Shown: piece after piece, positions 1 through 8,344 of the stretch | Position numbering within the stretch: position 1 is the stretch's first letter | How the letters are laid out: each line of letters opens with the position of its first letter | Assembly (NCBI RefSeq): GCF_003003215.1 | Contig: NZ_PVUF01000002.1 | Location: forward strand, 1-64,000 | Source of the DNA: Tritonibacter scottomollicae | Lineage (GTDB): Bacteria; Pseudomonadota; Alphaproteobacteria; Rhodobacterales; Rhodobacteraceae | Reading direction: 5' to 3' | DNA: 64,000 nt | The notes under the pieces: model-generated | Told to the model about the DNA's origin: nothing | Database searches by the model: none | What the model saw: only the letters and a program-made list of their open reading frames with translations | Program-made: the position numbers and the translations under genes

Positions 1-132
1 CCGGTAGTAAGTCTGAGCCGTCACACCGATTTGCCGAACGGCTTCCTGAACCGAGCTCCCTTGCCCTTGCAGCACCTCAACCTGTCGCAGCTTCAGCACG
101 ATGTCCTCGGGCTTCTCTCGTTTGCCTGACAT
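1..132 (-). mobile_element. IS3-family transposase OrfA, N-terminal part (runs off window)
   Basis: The minus strand reads from an ATG at 132-130 to the window edge as 44 uninterrupted codons, beginning MSGKREKPEDIVLKLRQVEV. This has the look of the helix-turn-helix N-terminus of an IS3-family OrfA (recombinase DNA-binding subunit), with a Q-x-x-G-V-T-x-x-T-Y-Y-R pattern near the edge. A purine-rich ribosome-binding site (aggaggacg) sits just upstream. Only the first part is inside the window, so completeness cannot be judged. The element end probably lies at about 165-200, where the sequence turns into the neighbouring truncated gene. Confidence 0.75.
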
Positions 133-186
133 CTCGTCGTCCTCCTGAAAACGGGATATTCCTATCCCAAAAGGTGGACCACTTCA

Positions 187-495
187 GTGGGGGCACTCCA
201 CCAGTTCTTTACTCAAATGATACTGGTCCTATTCGTTTACTTTATATGCGTGTTGATCATGGAGCTTGCTGACCCCGTTCCGGGAACAAGAAACATTCCG
301 GCGGGTTTGGCGGCGATCATCGCGCTACTCTCTGTGACCTTCGGCCAAGCGGCAGTCTCCAGACGGCTGGTCAATCTTGGGAAGTCTCGCTGGTGGATGA
401 TCACCCAACTGGTGCCCATCTTGAACATCTACCTCATTTGCCTGCTGCTTTTCGTGCGCGGCAAACGTCGCCCAAGAGGCGCTCGCGTGGAGTGA
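187..495 (+). pseudogene. DUF805-like small membrane protein, N-terminus probably lost to the IS
   Basis: This 102-residue frame has three hydrophobic segments (about residues 10-27, 38-58 and 72-92). A stretch RRLVNLGKSRWWMITQLVPI resembles the R-R-L-x-D-x-G-x-S-x-W-W region of DUF805 integral membrane proteins. DUF805 proteins are usually longer at the N-terminus. Here the only available start is a GTG at 187, directly against the end of the IS fragment, so the beginning of the gene was probably replaced by the insertion. Function of the family is unknown. It could still be expressed as a short protein. Confidence 0.5.
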
Positions 496-556
496 GCCGG
501 GCACGCCCATCCCCCACAGGAAAATATCTTTTACACTTAGTCGAATACAGGCCAAA

Positions 557-1171
557 ATGATGACCCAAGTAACAGATAGCCGCAGTCGCCCACTGCCAAA
601 TCATGCAGCCCGAAGCCCTGCTTCCAGAGCCATCACAGCAACGATGTTCCTGCTGATCACAACGATGTTCATGGCACCCATGGCCGGGGCCGACGAAATC
701 ACCGTTTATACTATAGCTGACGAAATATACGCCCAAAATGACTGCACAGATCAAAGCAACGAAGAGTGCAGAGCCATGTTTGAAAATACATGCACGTGGG
801 CAGGTGACGCAGCCATTATTGTGCGGGACGGCTATGAGAGCTCTGTGTCGCTACAGCGGATTTCCGAAAAAATCTTAGGGGAACTGGGGGAAGTCGGGAT
901 TGGGTCTGGCGGATATATTGATACCGACCTCGCCATAAGCATGCTGGACCCGATTTCAGGATACTTCATGTTTGGGCAGTATGAGGTGGAATTTTCCGAC
1001 TTCAACAACCGCGCTAAGGTAGCGATAGCAATGGTCGCTGGCGCCAGGTTGACCGGCGGCGATACAACAGCCAAAGACGTTGAAGAGACACGCGCTATGA
1101 TCACTCAGAAGCGCGACAATGCCATTCGGAGAAAGTGGTACAACAACTGCATGCGCAGCGCGTATTTTTGA
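557..1171 (+). CDS. Exported protein of unknown function
   Basis: The 204-residue product has a basic N-terminus followed by a hydrophobic stretch (about residues 26-44, ending AGA-DE), consistent with a Sec signal peptide. If so, the mature protein of about 160 residues is periplasmic. It contains paired cysteines (near residues 63, 71 and 78 and one near the C-terminus) that could form disulfides, and no transmembrane segment. I do not recognise the family. It lies in the island, convergent with the PAAR gene, so it may be cargo. An ATG at 560 (second codon) is an equally possible start, and an internal ATG at about 647 would give a shorter signal peptide. Confidence 0.5.
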   Translation: MMTQVTDSRSRPLPNHAARSPASRAITATMFLLITTMFMAPMAGADEITVYTIADEIYAQNDCTDQSNEECRAMFENTCTWAGDAAIIVRDGYESSVSLQRISEKILGELGEVGIGSGGYIDTDLAISMLDPISGYFMFGQYEVEFSDFNNRAKVAIAMVAGARLTGGDTTAKDVEETRAMITQKRDNAIRRKWYNNCMRSAYF

Positions 1172-1210
1172 CCGAACGGCCCGAATAGGGCGCGGTAGGC
1201 TTTGTATTTT

Positions 1211-1510
1211 TCAGTCGCCAAAGCTCACGTCTGAAGAACCTGCGTCAGCCGCGCCCCCGCAAGAGATTGCATCGCCCACACGACCAGCAGGTTTCCCGTT
1301 CACAAAAACTGATCCTGAGCCCCCCGACAAATTCCGCCCGTGAGCCGGAGCCGGACAAACACCGCACCCATGGTCTGCATAGGCATCACCTTGACGAACA
1401 ACCGCGATGCCGTTCACGTACACGTCAGGAGAGGCTCCCGTCGATGGGGTCGGCGGGAAATGGCATCCGTGACCGGAGCCGATGTCGCCTAGTCGAGTTG
1501 CTTTGGGCAT
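1211..1510 (-). CDS. PAAR-domain protein, T6SS spike tip
   Basis: The 99-residue protein is a stand-alone PAAR domain. It opens with MPKATRLGDIGSGHGC and has the repeated pattern V-x-V-N-G-x-x-x-x-R-x-G-D, with H and C residues (HGC, DHGC) typical of the metal-stabilised tip. In type VI secretion the PAAR protein caps the VgrG trimer and can carry effectors. It is the last gene of the vgrG operon: its ATG overlaps the stop of the preceding gene by one base (TAATG), so translation is probably coupled. There is no C-terminal toxin extension, so any effector must be separate. Confidence 0.9.
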   Translation of the reverse strand: MPKATRLGDIGSGHGCHFPPTPSTGASPDVYVNGIAVVRQGDAYADHGCGVCPAPAHGRNLSGGSGSVFVNGKPAGRVGDAISCGGAADAGSSDVSFGD

Positions 1511-2151
1511 TATTTGCTCCCCTCTTCCTCGGCGACATCATATTCAGTATCTTTAATTGTTTGCGACCAAATCTCTATCAAGCTGCTGTCGTTTAATTGG
1601 CGTATATCACTCCGAAGCATGCGCGACCTTAGAAAACTGGCTATTTGTGGAGGTGACGTGCGTAGGAGCTCATAAGGCAAATCGAAGTTTAGCGGCCCTT
1701 TGAGCGCCGCGATCATGGCGCAAATAGGTAGGCTTTTATTGTTACCCGCCTCTGCTATTTCGGCAAGGCTGTTTGTATTAGGGAGCAATGATGGATTAAT
1801 AAAACGTGCTGGACGTTCAAACTCAGGAGTGGGCTTGAGTGGGAAAGCAGAAGCTCTCCAACTGCTCCACACATTCTCAATTTGCGCTCCTTTACACCAC
1901 GAAAGAGCTACCGCGCCGTAAACAGTCATCCCAACATTCTCACAAAACACTTGCCATTTCTGAGCATCAAAATTCACAAGTTTTTTCATAGCTTTCATGT
2001 CGAAGGCATCCAGCGCATCCCCATTCGTTATTCTTGGATCGGAGCCCTGAGGGTTGAACTGCGTGTTGGCACTGTTATGTATAATAGACCATATCATTGG
2101 AGCCGTTGTCTCACCATCATCAAATAAAGATGTTTGGTATATAAAATTCAT
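1510..2151 (-). CDS. T6SS-cluster protein of unknown function, possibly DUF6931-like
   Basis: This soluble protein of 213 residues has no signal peptide. Its middle (GMTVYGAVALSWCKGAQIEN, then a proline-containing P-x-x-x-x-E-x-P-A-R stretch and a helical region) recalls the DUF6931 proteins found beside PAAR and vgrG genes. The resemblance is by eye only. Position between the cargo pair and PAAR suggests an adaptor or loading role for the spike, which is inference. The gene is 11 bases downstream of its neighbour and overlaps the PAAR start. Base composition is lower in GC than the core chromosome. Confidence 0.6.
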   Translation of the reverse strand: MNFIYQTSLFDDGETTAPMIWSIIHNSANTQFNPQGSDPRITNGDALDAFDMKAMKKLVNFDAQKWQVFCENVGMTVYGAVALSWCKGAQIENVWSSWRASAFPLKPTPEFERPARFINPSLLPNTNSLAEIAEAGNNKSLPICAMIAALKGPLNFDLPYELLRTSPPQIASFLRSRMLRSDIRQLNDSSLIEIWSQTIKDTEYDVAEEEGSK

Positions 2152-2162
2152 GCGAACTCCTA

Positions 2163-3053
2163 TTAGGGTTTCAAATTCCGCTCATAGCAGGCAGAAATCT
2201 CATTGCGAACGTCATTGAGACTATCCATGGGGTCGCCCCTCATGAGATGAACAGGTAAAGTGCATCTCCCATAAGGCTTAAATTGCTCCTGAAGTCGTGG
2301 AATACAACGAAACCCTTCCAATCTCGGAAGTGTACTACAAGCTTTCAGGGCTTCACGAACGAAAATAAACTGGCCAAACTCATCTGAGTTAACTTCCTTC
2401 TCGTATTGCACCGGATCGTAGCAAAGAGAAGAAGCGGGAATTGATTTATTGGGGGCGATATGAGCACCGCCACAAACATCGGAGTTCACAACAGGAATCA
2501 TCACTCGTGGATCATCAAGTAGTTTCGGGTTTTCCGATGCCATCACAGTTGCTCGCTCAAAGGAGAAGAACTGAAGGGTATCAACATCCAAGAGATTTTC
2601 ATCTCCACTAGATAGATAGACCTCATCATAAAGAAGAGCCAACTCCATTTCAGATAGGGAAACTATCCCTGACTTTTCCTTCTCAACCAATCCTTCAAAT
2701 ACAGCCCTAAAACAACTTAGAAACTCCTCCTCTCCAAAGTGTTTAAAGTCACCCTGTAACGCATTGAAGTTTTGGCAAAATGATTTCGCACTACCCAAAT
2801 CAGCGACTGCAAACGAATAATATGCAACCGACAGGTCACTCGCTTCATTTTTAGGCTTGTAGTCCTTTATAGATGCTTGAATTTCTTCCCTGTGCGCCTC
2901 TCTGTATTCAGGGTTATCGATGGCAATATATAGCTGTTGTTCCAGTGTCGAAACACTCTCTGTTTCGGAATGTGCGTCAGATGGCCTAGCGGTCACTAGT
3001 ATCGCTGAGAAGGTCACAACCTGCATAATGTTGCGAATTAAGGTGTATCTCAT
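2163..3053 (-). CDS. Exported protein, candidate T6SS immunity protein
   Basis: The 296-residue protein starts with a hydrophobic, signal-like N-terminus (MRYTLIRNIMQVVTFSAILV, cleavage likely near residue 28), so it is probably periplasmic. It has several cysteines in the C-terminal half, including a C-x-x-L-P-R-L-E-G-F-R-C arrangement. No family is recognised. Its ATG overlaps the stop of the gene before it (ATGA at 3050-3053), i.e. the two are translationally coupled. A signal-less protein followed by an overlapping exported one is the usual arrangement of an effector acting in the periplasm and its immunity protein. That reading is inference from layout only. Confidence 0.55.
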   Translation of the reverse strand: MRYTLIRNIMQVVTFSAILVTARPSDAHSETESVSTLEQQLYIAIDNPEYREAHREEIQASIKDYKPKNEASDLSVAYYSFAVADLGSAKSFCQNFNALQGDFKHFGEEEFLSCFRAVFEGLVEKEKSGIVSLSEMELALLYDEVYLSSGDENLLDVDTLQFFSFERATVMASENPKLLDDPRVMIPVVNSDVCGGAHIAPNKSIPASSLCYDPVQYEKEVNSDEFGQFIFVREALKACSTLPRLEGFRCIPRLQEQFKPYGRCTLPVHLMRGDPMDSLNDVRNEISACYERNLKP

Positions 3054-3724
3054 GAGTTGAAGTACCTATCGGTTTCTTCCAAGACTGGGATGGCATTTTG
3101 ATCAAACGCAAACGCTATTGCGAACTTTCCACTTTCACGTTCGGGCATGCCAGATATAGACATCGCAAGAGCGATCGTGAACTTTTCTACATCGGTATAG
3201 AAGGGTTGGGCTTTGGAGATATAGTGGTTGATATCAGAACAGGATTGGAGCATAGCCGAACTGGATAAGCGGTGTGTGAACCTCGCTACCTCTGTCGACT
3301 TGCGAAACTCAAACGCGCCAGATGTGGCCACTTGATTCCAAATGCCTAACACTTCACCCATACCACCAGAATTTCGGCCTAGTCGCCTCAAATGTTGGCC
3401 TACGCTATTAATAGTACGCCTTGAATACCCCTCTTGCTCGAGTGCTCTAATACCCCATTTCCCATACTTGTTGATAAGAGCCGCCATCGGATTTGAAGTA
3501 GGCACGGCAGAAGCTGTTGCATTTGGGATCACATTGGTCAGTCCATCGTCGACAGATAGAGTTGGGCTATCCTCTACGCTAGCTGCTGCCTCGGACATCG
3601 CCTGCGGGCTGATGCGTGCGTCGCCGCTCCACGGCTGGTAATGTGTTAGCATACCACGTGTAGACACCACGGCTTCCCAGCCAAAACTCACAAACAAATG
3701 GTTGATAGTACGAAGTACAGTCAA
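3050..3724 (-). CDS. Unknown protein downstream of vgrG, candidate T6SS effector
   Basis: This protein has 224 residues, no signal peptide and no clear membrane segment. It has a low-complexity Ser/Ala/Thr/Pro-rich linker (about residues 42-75) between a short N-terminal part and a helical C-terminal part containing basic stretches (SRRTIN, LRRLGR). I see no known catalytic motif. It begins nine bases after vgrG ends and is coupled to an exported protein, the position normally taken by a VgrG-delivered effector. Role is inferred from position; it could instead be an adaptor or structural accessory. Confidence 0.5.
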   Translation of the reverse strand: MTVLRTINHLFVSFGWEAVVSTRGMLTHYQPWSGDARISPQAMSEAAASVEDSPTLSVDDGLTNVIPNATASAVPTSNPMAALINKYGKWGIRALEQEGYSRRTINSVGQHLRRLGRNSGGMGEVLGIWNQVATSGAFEFRKSTEVARFTHRLSSSAMLQSCSDINHYISKAQPFYTDVEKFTIALAMSISGMPERESGKFAIAFAFDQNAIPVLEETDRYFNS

Positions 3725-3733
3725 ATCGACACC

Positions 3734-5791
3734 CTAATTCAAATCAATTTTGCCAGCTTTGATTTTGACATCGTTCAAAGCGGTTAAATCAATACTTGTA
3801 CCATTTATTGTTATCTTCCCGTCGTCAGTGAAGCGTAAGTTAGCTGCCCCGCAAACAATGGAGAACTCTTTTCCCGCATACACCGACACGACACCTGCTG
3901 AACTTATTTCAGTTAGGTTGGTTGAGCCAATCGCAACTCGATCATTTGAAGAAATTCGCTTCTCTGTTTCCACGGTCTCAACAAACGATCCACCTGTCGA
4001 AATATTAACAGACTTTTCTACTTTTAATGTAAATCGGCCTGGTTCGGTCGATAGGGTATCTGCCGCATCAAGTTCTGAAGCGATACCCTTTATACCCTCG
4101 GGGTCTTTCGTGAATTCGGGTCTTATCAACTTTCCTTTGCTGATTGCTCCGACAGTAATTTGCGCCGACCCACCAATCTGTTGAACTGTGTCGTGAGAAA
4201 CTTCAGTAACCTTACTTCGCCCAACAGACTGGACCCAATTATTGTCAATCCGTTCGGTATGGTTATGGCGAATTTTTTCGTTTCGATCTCTTTCTGCGTG
4301 AATAAATATCTCTTCTTTGCCCGATTGATCTTCGAAACGTAGCTCGTTGAAGCCTTTCCCTTGATGAGTATCAGTCTTGAATGTTGAGCGTGTCTTATGC
4401 TCCGGGAGCTCGTAAGGCGGTCGGTTCTTGCCGTTATACACACAGCCAGTCACAATCGGCTTGTCTGGATCACCTCGCAGATGCTCAACGATGACCTCCA
4501 TGCCGATACGGGGGATGACCATGCCGCCCCAGCCCTTGGACGCCCAGTTCTGCGAAACCCGAACGCGCATGGTGTGCGCGCCATCGAGATCCCAGTGAAA
4601 GCGGCATAAAATGCGACCGTGTTCGTCACAATCGATCTCGCCTTCGCCAACCACAACTGCGGTTTCTGGTCCCTGCACTCTTGGCCTTACTGTGCGGCGC
4701 TCGGGGCGAATCGGTGCATCATCAGGGGACAGTACATAGGCCCCGTCATAGGGCGCGTCATCGGCTCCCGCACTCCCAGACCCATAAGCCTGCGCCCGGA
4801 ACCGATGAGTGGCCTTCAGGCATACGAATGTGCGCCCCGTCGCTTTGGGAACATCATCCCCGGCCAGTGTGACGCGCCAGCCCGCGCCGAGGGAGACCAC
4901 ATCGCCCTCTGCCCGGTGGCGTGGGGCCTGACCTCGCTCCGCTTCAAGACGGCGCGAGACCACACCCCGGCCTTCGCCCTGATTGAGGTAGTCGCCCGGC
5001 CAATCGTAGCTTTCGATATCACCGCTTGGATGAGACGCATCGGAGAGCTGGTCCACTTCCTGCGCCGATGTGGGTATCTTGAAGTTATACTCCGTCAGCC
5101 GCACTGCGCCGGTAGTGATCCGCTCGGTCGCGGACCAATGGCGGAAATGCTCCTCCTCGTTCCGGTGGTATCCGGCGACACCGAAATACGGGCGCGAGGA
5201 TCCCGGAACCTCGGGCAGGCTGATCGCCGCATCGGTGAGCAACAGCGTGTGTGATCCCGCCTCATGCCGCCACGACCATGTAATGCCAAAGCGCTCTAGC
5301 TGGCGGCGGACGAAATCCGCATCGTTTTCACCATATTGGACGGTGTACTCCAGCACCGGGTAGTCATCCATCACCCGCAGCTCAAGGTGAGGGTTGCTCA
5401 GTGCGGCGTAAGAGCTGAGCACCTCTTGCACAATCTCGATGACGGTTTTGTTGTGGAAGATCCGCATATTGCGCCGCAGACTGGCCACATGTAGCCACGG
5501 ACGCAAAGTCAGATCATACCGAAACCCATTCTCAAAAGCACCGCGTTGCTCGGCTTCGCAGACGATCCCGTCAAAGGCCCGCACGCCCTGAGCATGATTG
5601 ATTTTAACGGTGGCATGGGTTCCAAGAAGAGCACTGAGATCGAGGCTGTTCTGGGTTGAGAGCGCTTCAACCCGCCACTCGAAATCCCCCGAAAGCTCCT
5701 CCGTGCCATCCATCCGCAAAAGCACAAGCGCGTCGGATCCCAGCACAGTCGTCAGACGCCCAAGCCGGGCGTCCTGAGTAAATACATTCAT
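3734..5791 (-). CDS. vgrG: VgrG, T6SS spike protein (TssI)
   Basis: The 685-residue protein has the full VgrG plan. A gp27-like N-terminal half runs to about residue 370 (RIFHNKTVIEIVQEVL, QYGENDADFVRRQLE), followed by a gp5-like OB fold (GRILCRFHWDLDG, VSQNWASKGWGGMVIPRIG). The C-terminal beta-helical needle has short Val/Thr/Gly repeats ending IKAGKIDLN. It trimerises at the tip of the Hcp tube and carries cargo. The ATG at 5791 is preferred over TTG at 5800 because AAGGG lies nine bases upstream of the ATG and directly abuts the TTG. There is no extra C-terminal effector domain. The last third is clearly poorer in GC than the first two thirds. No other T6SS core gene is in the window. Confidence 0.93.
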   Translation of the reverse strand: MNVFTQDARLGRLTTVLGSDALVLLRMDGTEELSGDFEWRVEALSTQNSLDLSALLGTHATVKINHAQGVRAFDGIVCEAEQRGAFENGFRYDLTLRPWLHVASLRRNMRIFHNKTVIEIVQEVLSSYAALSNPHLELRVMDDYPVLEYTVQYGENDADFVRRQLERFGITWSWRHEAGSHTLLLTDAAISLPEVPGSSRPYFGVAGYHRNEEEHFRHWSATERITTGAVRLTEYNFKIPTSAQEVDQLSDASHPSGDIESYDWPGDYLNQGEGRGVVSRRLEAERGQAPRHRAEGDVVSLGAGWRVTLAGDDVPKATGRTFVCLKATHRFRAQAYGSGSAGADDAPYDGAYVLSPDDAPIRPERRTVRPRVQGPETAVVVGEGEIDCDEHGRILCRFHWDLDGAHTMRVRVSQNWASKGWGGMVIPRIGMEVIVEHLRGDPDKPIVTGCVYNGKNRPPYELPEHKTRSTFKTDTHQGKGFNELRFEDQSGKEEIFIHAERDRNEKIRHNHTERIDNNWVQSVGRSKVTEVSHDTVQQIGGSAQITVGAISKGKLIRPEFTKDPEGIKGIASELDAADTLSTEPGRFTLKVEKSVNISTGGSFVETVETEKRISSNDRVAIGSTNLTEISSAGVVSVYAGKEFSIVCGAANLRFTDDGKITINGTSIDLTALNDVKIKAGKIDLN

Positions 5792-5959
5792 AAAACACAA
5801 CCCTTGAAGTTGAGCGAGAGCATATCCGTCTCGCCTTAAGGATCAAGGGCGGCAAATCCCTACCTGTGGGGAAAATCACAATGGTGCAATCACATCGGAG
5901 TGATACTACGACACCGATCACCGTTGCAGGTTGGGCAACCCGCGCGTGAAGCACAGCTG

Positions 5960-7135
5960 CTACTTAATAGCTGCGCCAATAGCTTGGCCGATGGCATTCG
6001 CAGCCTTCAGCGCTGGGTCGGCGTTAACATGTGCGTAGCGCGCTGTTGTTTGCGTTTGTGTGTGTCCTAGCAAGCGCCCAATGATGGGAAGCGCGACACC
6101 TTGGCCAACGGCAATGCTTGCCGCTGTGTGACGCAAGTCATGAATGCGTAAGTTCTCAAGCTCCGCCTCTTCGCAAATCAGCTTCCAAGGCTTAGACACG
6201 TTGACAATGGCTTTGTCTGCTTTTGCACCCGGAAACACAAATTTGGACGATTGGTGGCGGCTCGTGATCCTTTGGTTTTCGAGTACGGTAATCGCCTCAT
6301 CGCTCAAGAACAGTGGCTTTGCACCTGTCTTGCTGTCGGGAAGAGCGATGATACGGCGTTCCCAATCAATCCAGTTCCATTCGCAGTTTGAGATTTCACT
6401 GCGCCTTGCACCAACAAGCAACAGTAGGCGAAACAGGTTTGCCATATCAGGCCAGAGAAGCCCCAAGTCGACAAGGTTTGTCAGAGCGGCACCAAGTCTT
6501 TCCAGTTCTTCCGTTGACAAGTAACGCTCACGCTTACCTTCACGATGGCGGGTTACATAACGGCATGGGTTGGTGCCCTGATCCCGCCATTCCCAGATTT
6601 CTGCAAGGGTCATCATCTTCGACAGAACAGCGATTGAACGGTTGGCTTGGTAGGGCGTATCACTCATAGACCTGTGCAAGCGGTCGACATCCGCACGTGC
6701 GATATCAGCAACGCGCCGCTTGCCGAGGGCTGGTCCCAGAATGTTCTTCCAGAGCGAACGATAATCTCTGATCGTCGCAGGCTTGAGCCGCTTCATGTCA
6801 GACTCTTCGAAGCGATCCCAGAGGTCGACAAGCGAAGGCGCTTTACGTTTCTTGATCTTGTCGCTTTGCGAGTCCTCTCCCCGCGCGACCATGGCCGCAC
6901 ATTCCAAAGCGATGTTACGGGCTGTTTCCAGTGGGATTTCGCCATAGTTGCCAATCGTCATCCAGCGCGTTTGGGCGCGCCGCCCGCCTCCGTGAGTACG
7001 GTACTTATATATGTAGCGTTTTTTGCCCGATTGTAGGACTTTCACGCCAAACCCAGCTAAGCTGTCATCCCACAGGTAGGTCGGTTTAGCGGGATCATAC
7101 TCAGCTGTATCAATTCTGCGTTTGGTTAGTTTCAT
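5960..7135 (-). CDS. Tyrosine-type integrase of the island
   Basis: The 391-residue protein starts MKLTKRRIDTAEYDP, an N-terminal DUF4102/arm-binding-like region. A core-binding SAM-like domain (about 100-190) and a catalytic domain follow. All catalytic residues are seen: R244 in GARRSE, H332/R335 in HDLRHTAAS, H358 in LLGHTQ and nucleophile Y367 in TARYAHV. It should catalyse insertion and excision of the island at tRNA-Lys. The gene starts 180 bases from the tRNA fragment and reads away from it, the standard layout. I chose ATG 7135 over upstream in-frame starts because it has AAAGG upstream and matches the family N-terminus. It appears intact, so the island may still be mobile. Confidence 0.92.
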   Translation of the reverse strand: MKLTKRRIDTAEYDPAKPTYLWDDSLAGFGVKVLQSGKKRYIYKYRTHGGGRRAQTRWMTIGNYGEIPLETARNIALECAAMVARGEDSQSDKIKKRKAPSLVDLWDRFEESDMKRLKPATIRDYRSLWKNILGPALGKRRVADIARADVDRLHRSMSDTPYQANRSIAVLSKMMTLAEIWEWRDQGTNPCRYVTRHREGKRERYLSTEELERLGAALTNLVDLGLLWPDMANLFRLLLLVGARRSEISNCEWNWIDWERRIIALPDSKTGAKPLFLSDEAITVLENQRITSRHQSSKFVFPGAKADKAIVNVSKPWKLICEEAELENLRIHDLRHTAASIAVGQGVALPIIGRLLGHTQTQTTARYAHVNADPALKAANAIGQAIGAAIK

Positions 7136-7316
7136 TGGAAGCCTTTGACTCTTCGCAATGCGCTGTAGCAACCACCCAGCTACCACCGTGCATGCCATTG
7201 TGTGTCAAAACAAAGTACATTAGGCCGCCAGCCCTTCAAGCATTAACAAGCAAAATCAACATGTTATGGTGCACTGTGGCGCTATATAGCAAAGCGTGGA
7301 AGAGCACGAATTTCAA

Positions 7317-7362
7317 ACTTTTAATCAGTGGGTCGCAGGTTCGAATCCTGCACGGCTCACCA
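7317..7362 (+). other. tRNA-Lys 3' fragment, attR-type attachment scar
   Basis: The sequence contains the 3' half of a tRNA-Lys. The anticodon loop reads CTTTTAA, the variable region follows, then T stem GCAGG (7335-7339), loop TTCGAAT and CCTGC (7347-7351). The acceptor strand ACGGCTC, discriminator A and encoded CCA lie at 7352-7362. The bases before 7317 do not form the matching 5' acceptor, D arm and anticodon stem, so this is not a functional tRNA gene. A 3' tRNA copy beside an integrase is the footprint of site-specific integration and marks the island boundary. Confidence 0.85.
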
Positions 7363-7989
7363 CTCTTTTCACCGACGAACGACAGTCATATGGTCGTTAC
7401 AAACGACATGTTGACGCCTTTCGACACCTCGAACGGCGTTTACCTATTTCCGGTGGCCGTGTCGGTTGATGGCATTAAATTTGTAGATTTCGCATGACTA
7501 TCTGTGGGCAGGCAGCTTGGCCGTACACTTAGTAATCCCGAGCCAATTCTAAAGCCGCGCTCAATGATTTGTACCACGCCGCAAGTCCACCTATCAGAGC
7601 CGAGAGCGTGAAGCTCGTTGTGGTGTGCGCCGATACACCTACATCGTTCTGCAAGCTCCGTGTGGGGTAAATTCGCTGGTCATCTGCACATCCTTACCCC
7701 TAGACGCATGGCGCAGTTAAGCACCTTCATCGATGCGGTTGGCGAGTGGGCGACGCATATCTCGGCTGATACAGTTGAAAGATTCGCCAGCTGTTCTCGC
7801 CGGCAATATCAGGCGAACGGGTACCCCAAGTGAAGCTCCAAGGCCTGTTGTAGGGGCGCAGGCGTGAGAACGGCCTGCCTGCTGTCAAATTGGACTGCCT
7901 TCGCTAGCAAGGCGATAAAGGGTCAGCTTTGCTCAGCTTCGTCGACGGTTCTGCATACAGCCAACGTATGACACGCGGATTGGAAAGGG
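7363..7989. other. Gene-poor stretch, nothing recognisable
   Basis: No open frame with plausible protein character, RNA gene or repeat is visible here. A 71-codon plus-strand frame at 7618-7833 has no ribosome-binding site. It might be a scrap of transposase, but the match is too weak to call. It is probably decayed mobile DNA continuing into the IS5 remnants to the right. Confidence 0.5.
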
Positions 7990-8295
7990 CGCAGTCGGCG
8001 ATCATGGTGAGGTAGCAATCATTCCGTCACGTCGCAATGTCAGCCGATGGAAGCCCGACAACACCGGAGCGAAACGAGGTCCTGCGAATGTCAAAGCATA
8101 AACACTGGGCGCGATAGCAGAGCCAGAGAGGCGTTCACCAGTGAAGCAGAGGGAACGAATATGTGCCTTAGAAGGATGCTGGGACAGAGGTCGATGTGCC
8201 GCACTTCGACCGCCATTTAGCCGAAGTTCAGATTCTCGCGGCGGCCATATGCCGCGTCACTGCACTCAACACCCCGGTCACCGCCCCTTTTGACA
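7990..8295 (+). pseudogene. Decayed IS5-type transposase C-terminus, copy 1
   Basis: Translation gives AIIPSRRNVSRWKP at about 8020-8060. After a stop and a frameshift it gives VPHFDRHLAEVQI and VTALNTPVT up to 8290. These fit the C-terminal region of IS5-group transposases, whose usual pattern is A-I-I-P-P-R-x-N-x-x-x-W-K-P, then R-x-E-x-x-x-x-x-x-K, then D-F-D-R-Q-x-A-E-x-Q-x-R and Y-T-A-L-G-I-P-V-T. At least one stop and one frameshift break it, so it is not functional. No inverted repeats were identified. Confidence 0.6.
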
Positions 8296-8344
8296 AGGGC
8301 GTTATTGCGCAAATCGAAAAGAGCGATTCACTTGGTGAATCCTG

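Larger units (their letters stand above)
1..7362. mobile_element. Right part of a tRNA-Lys-integrated genomic island
   Basis: The span from the window start to the tRNA-Lys 3' fragment at 7,317-7,362 has the features of an integrative island. It contains an intact tyrosine integrase next to the tRNA scar, IS material, T6SS spike cargo and visibly lower-GC genes of unknown function. Since the fragment is on the plus strand and lacks the tRNA 5' half, the intact tRNA-Lys and the other boundary should lie to the left of the window. The left limit given here is only the window edge. Confidence 0.7.

Noticed and set aside
7277-7362. Complete tRNA gene ending at 7,362
   Set aside because: The T arm and acceptor 3' strand are perfect, but the upstream bases give no matching acceptor 5' strand, D arm or anticodon stem.
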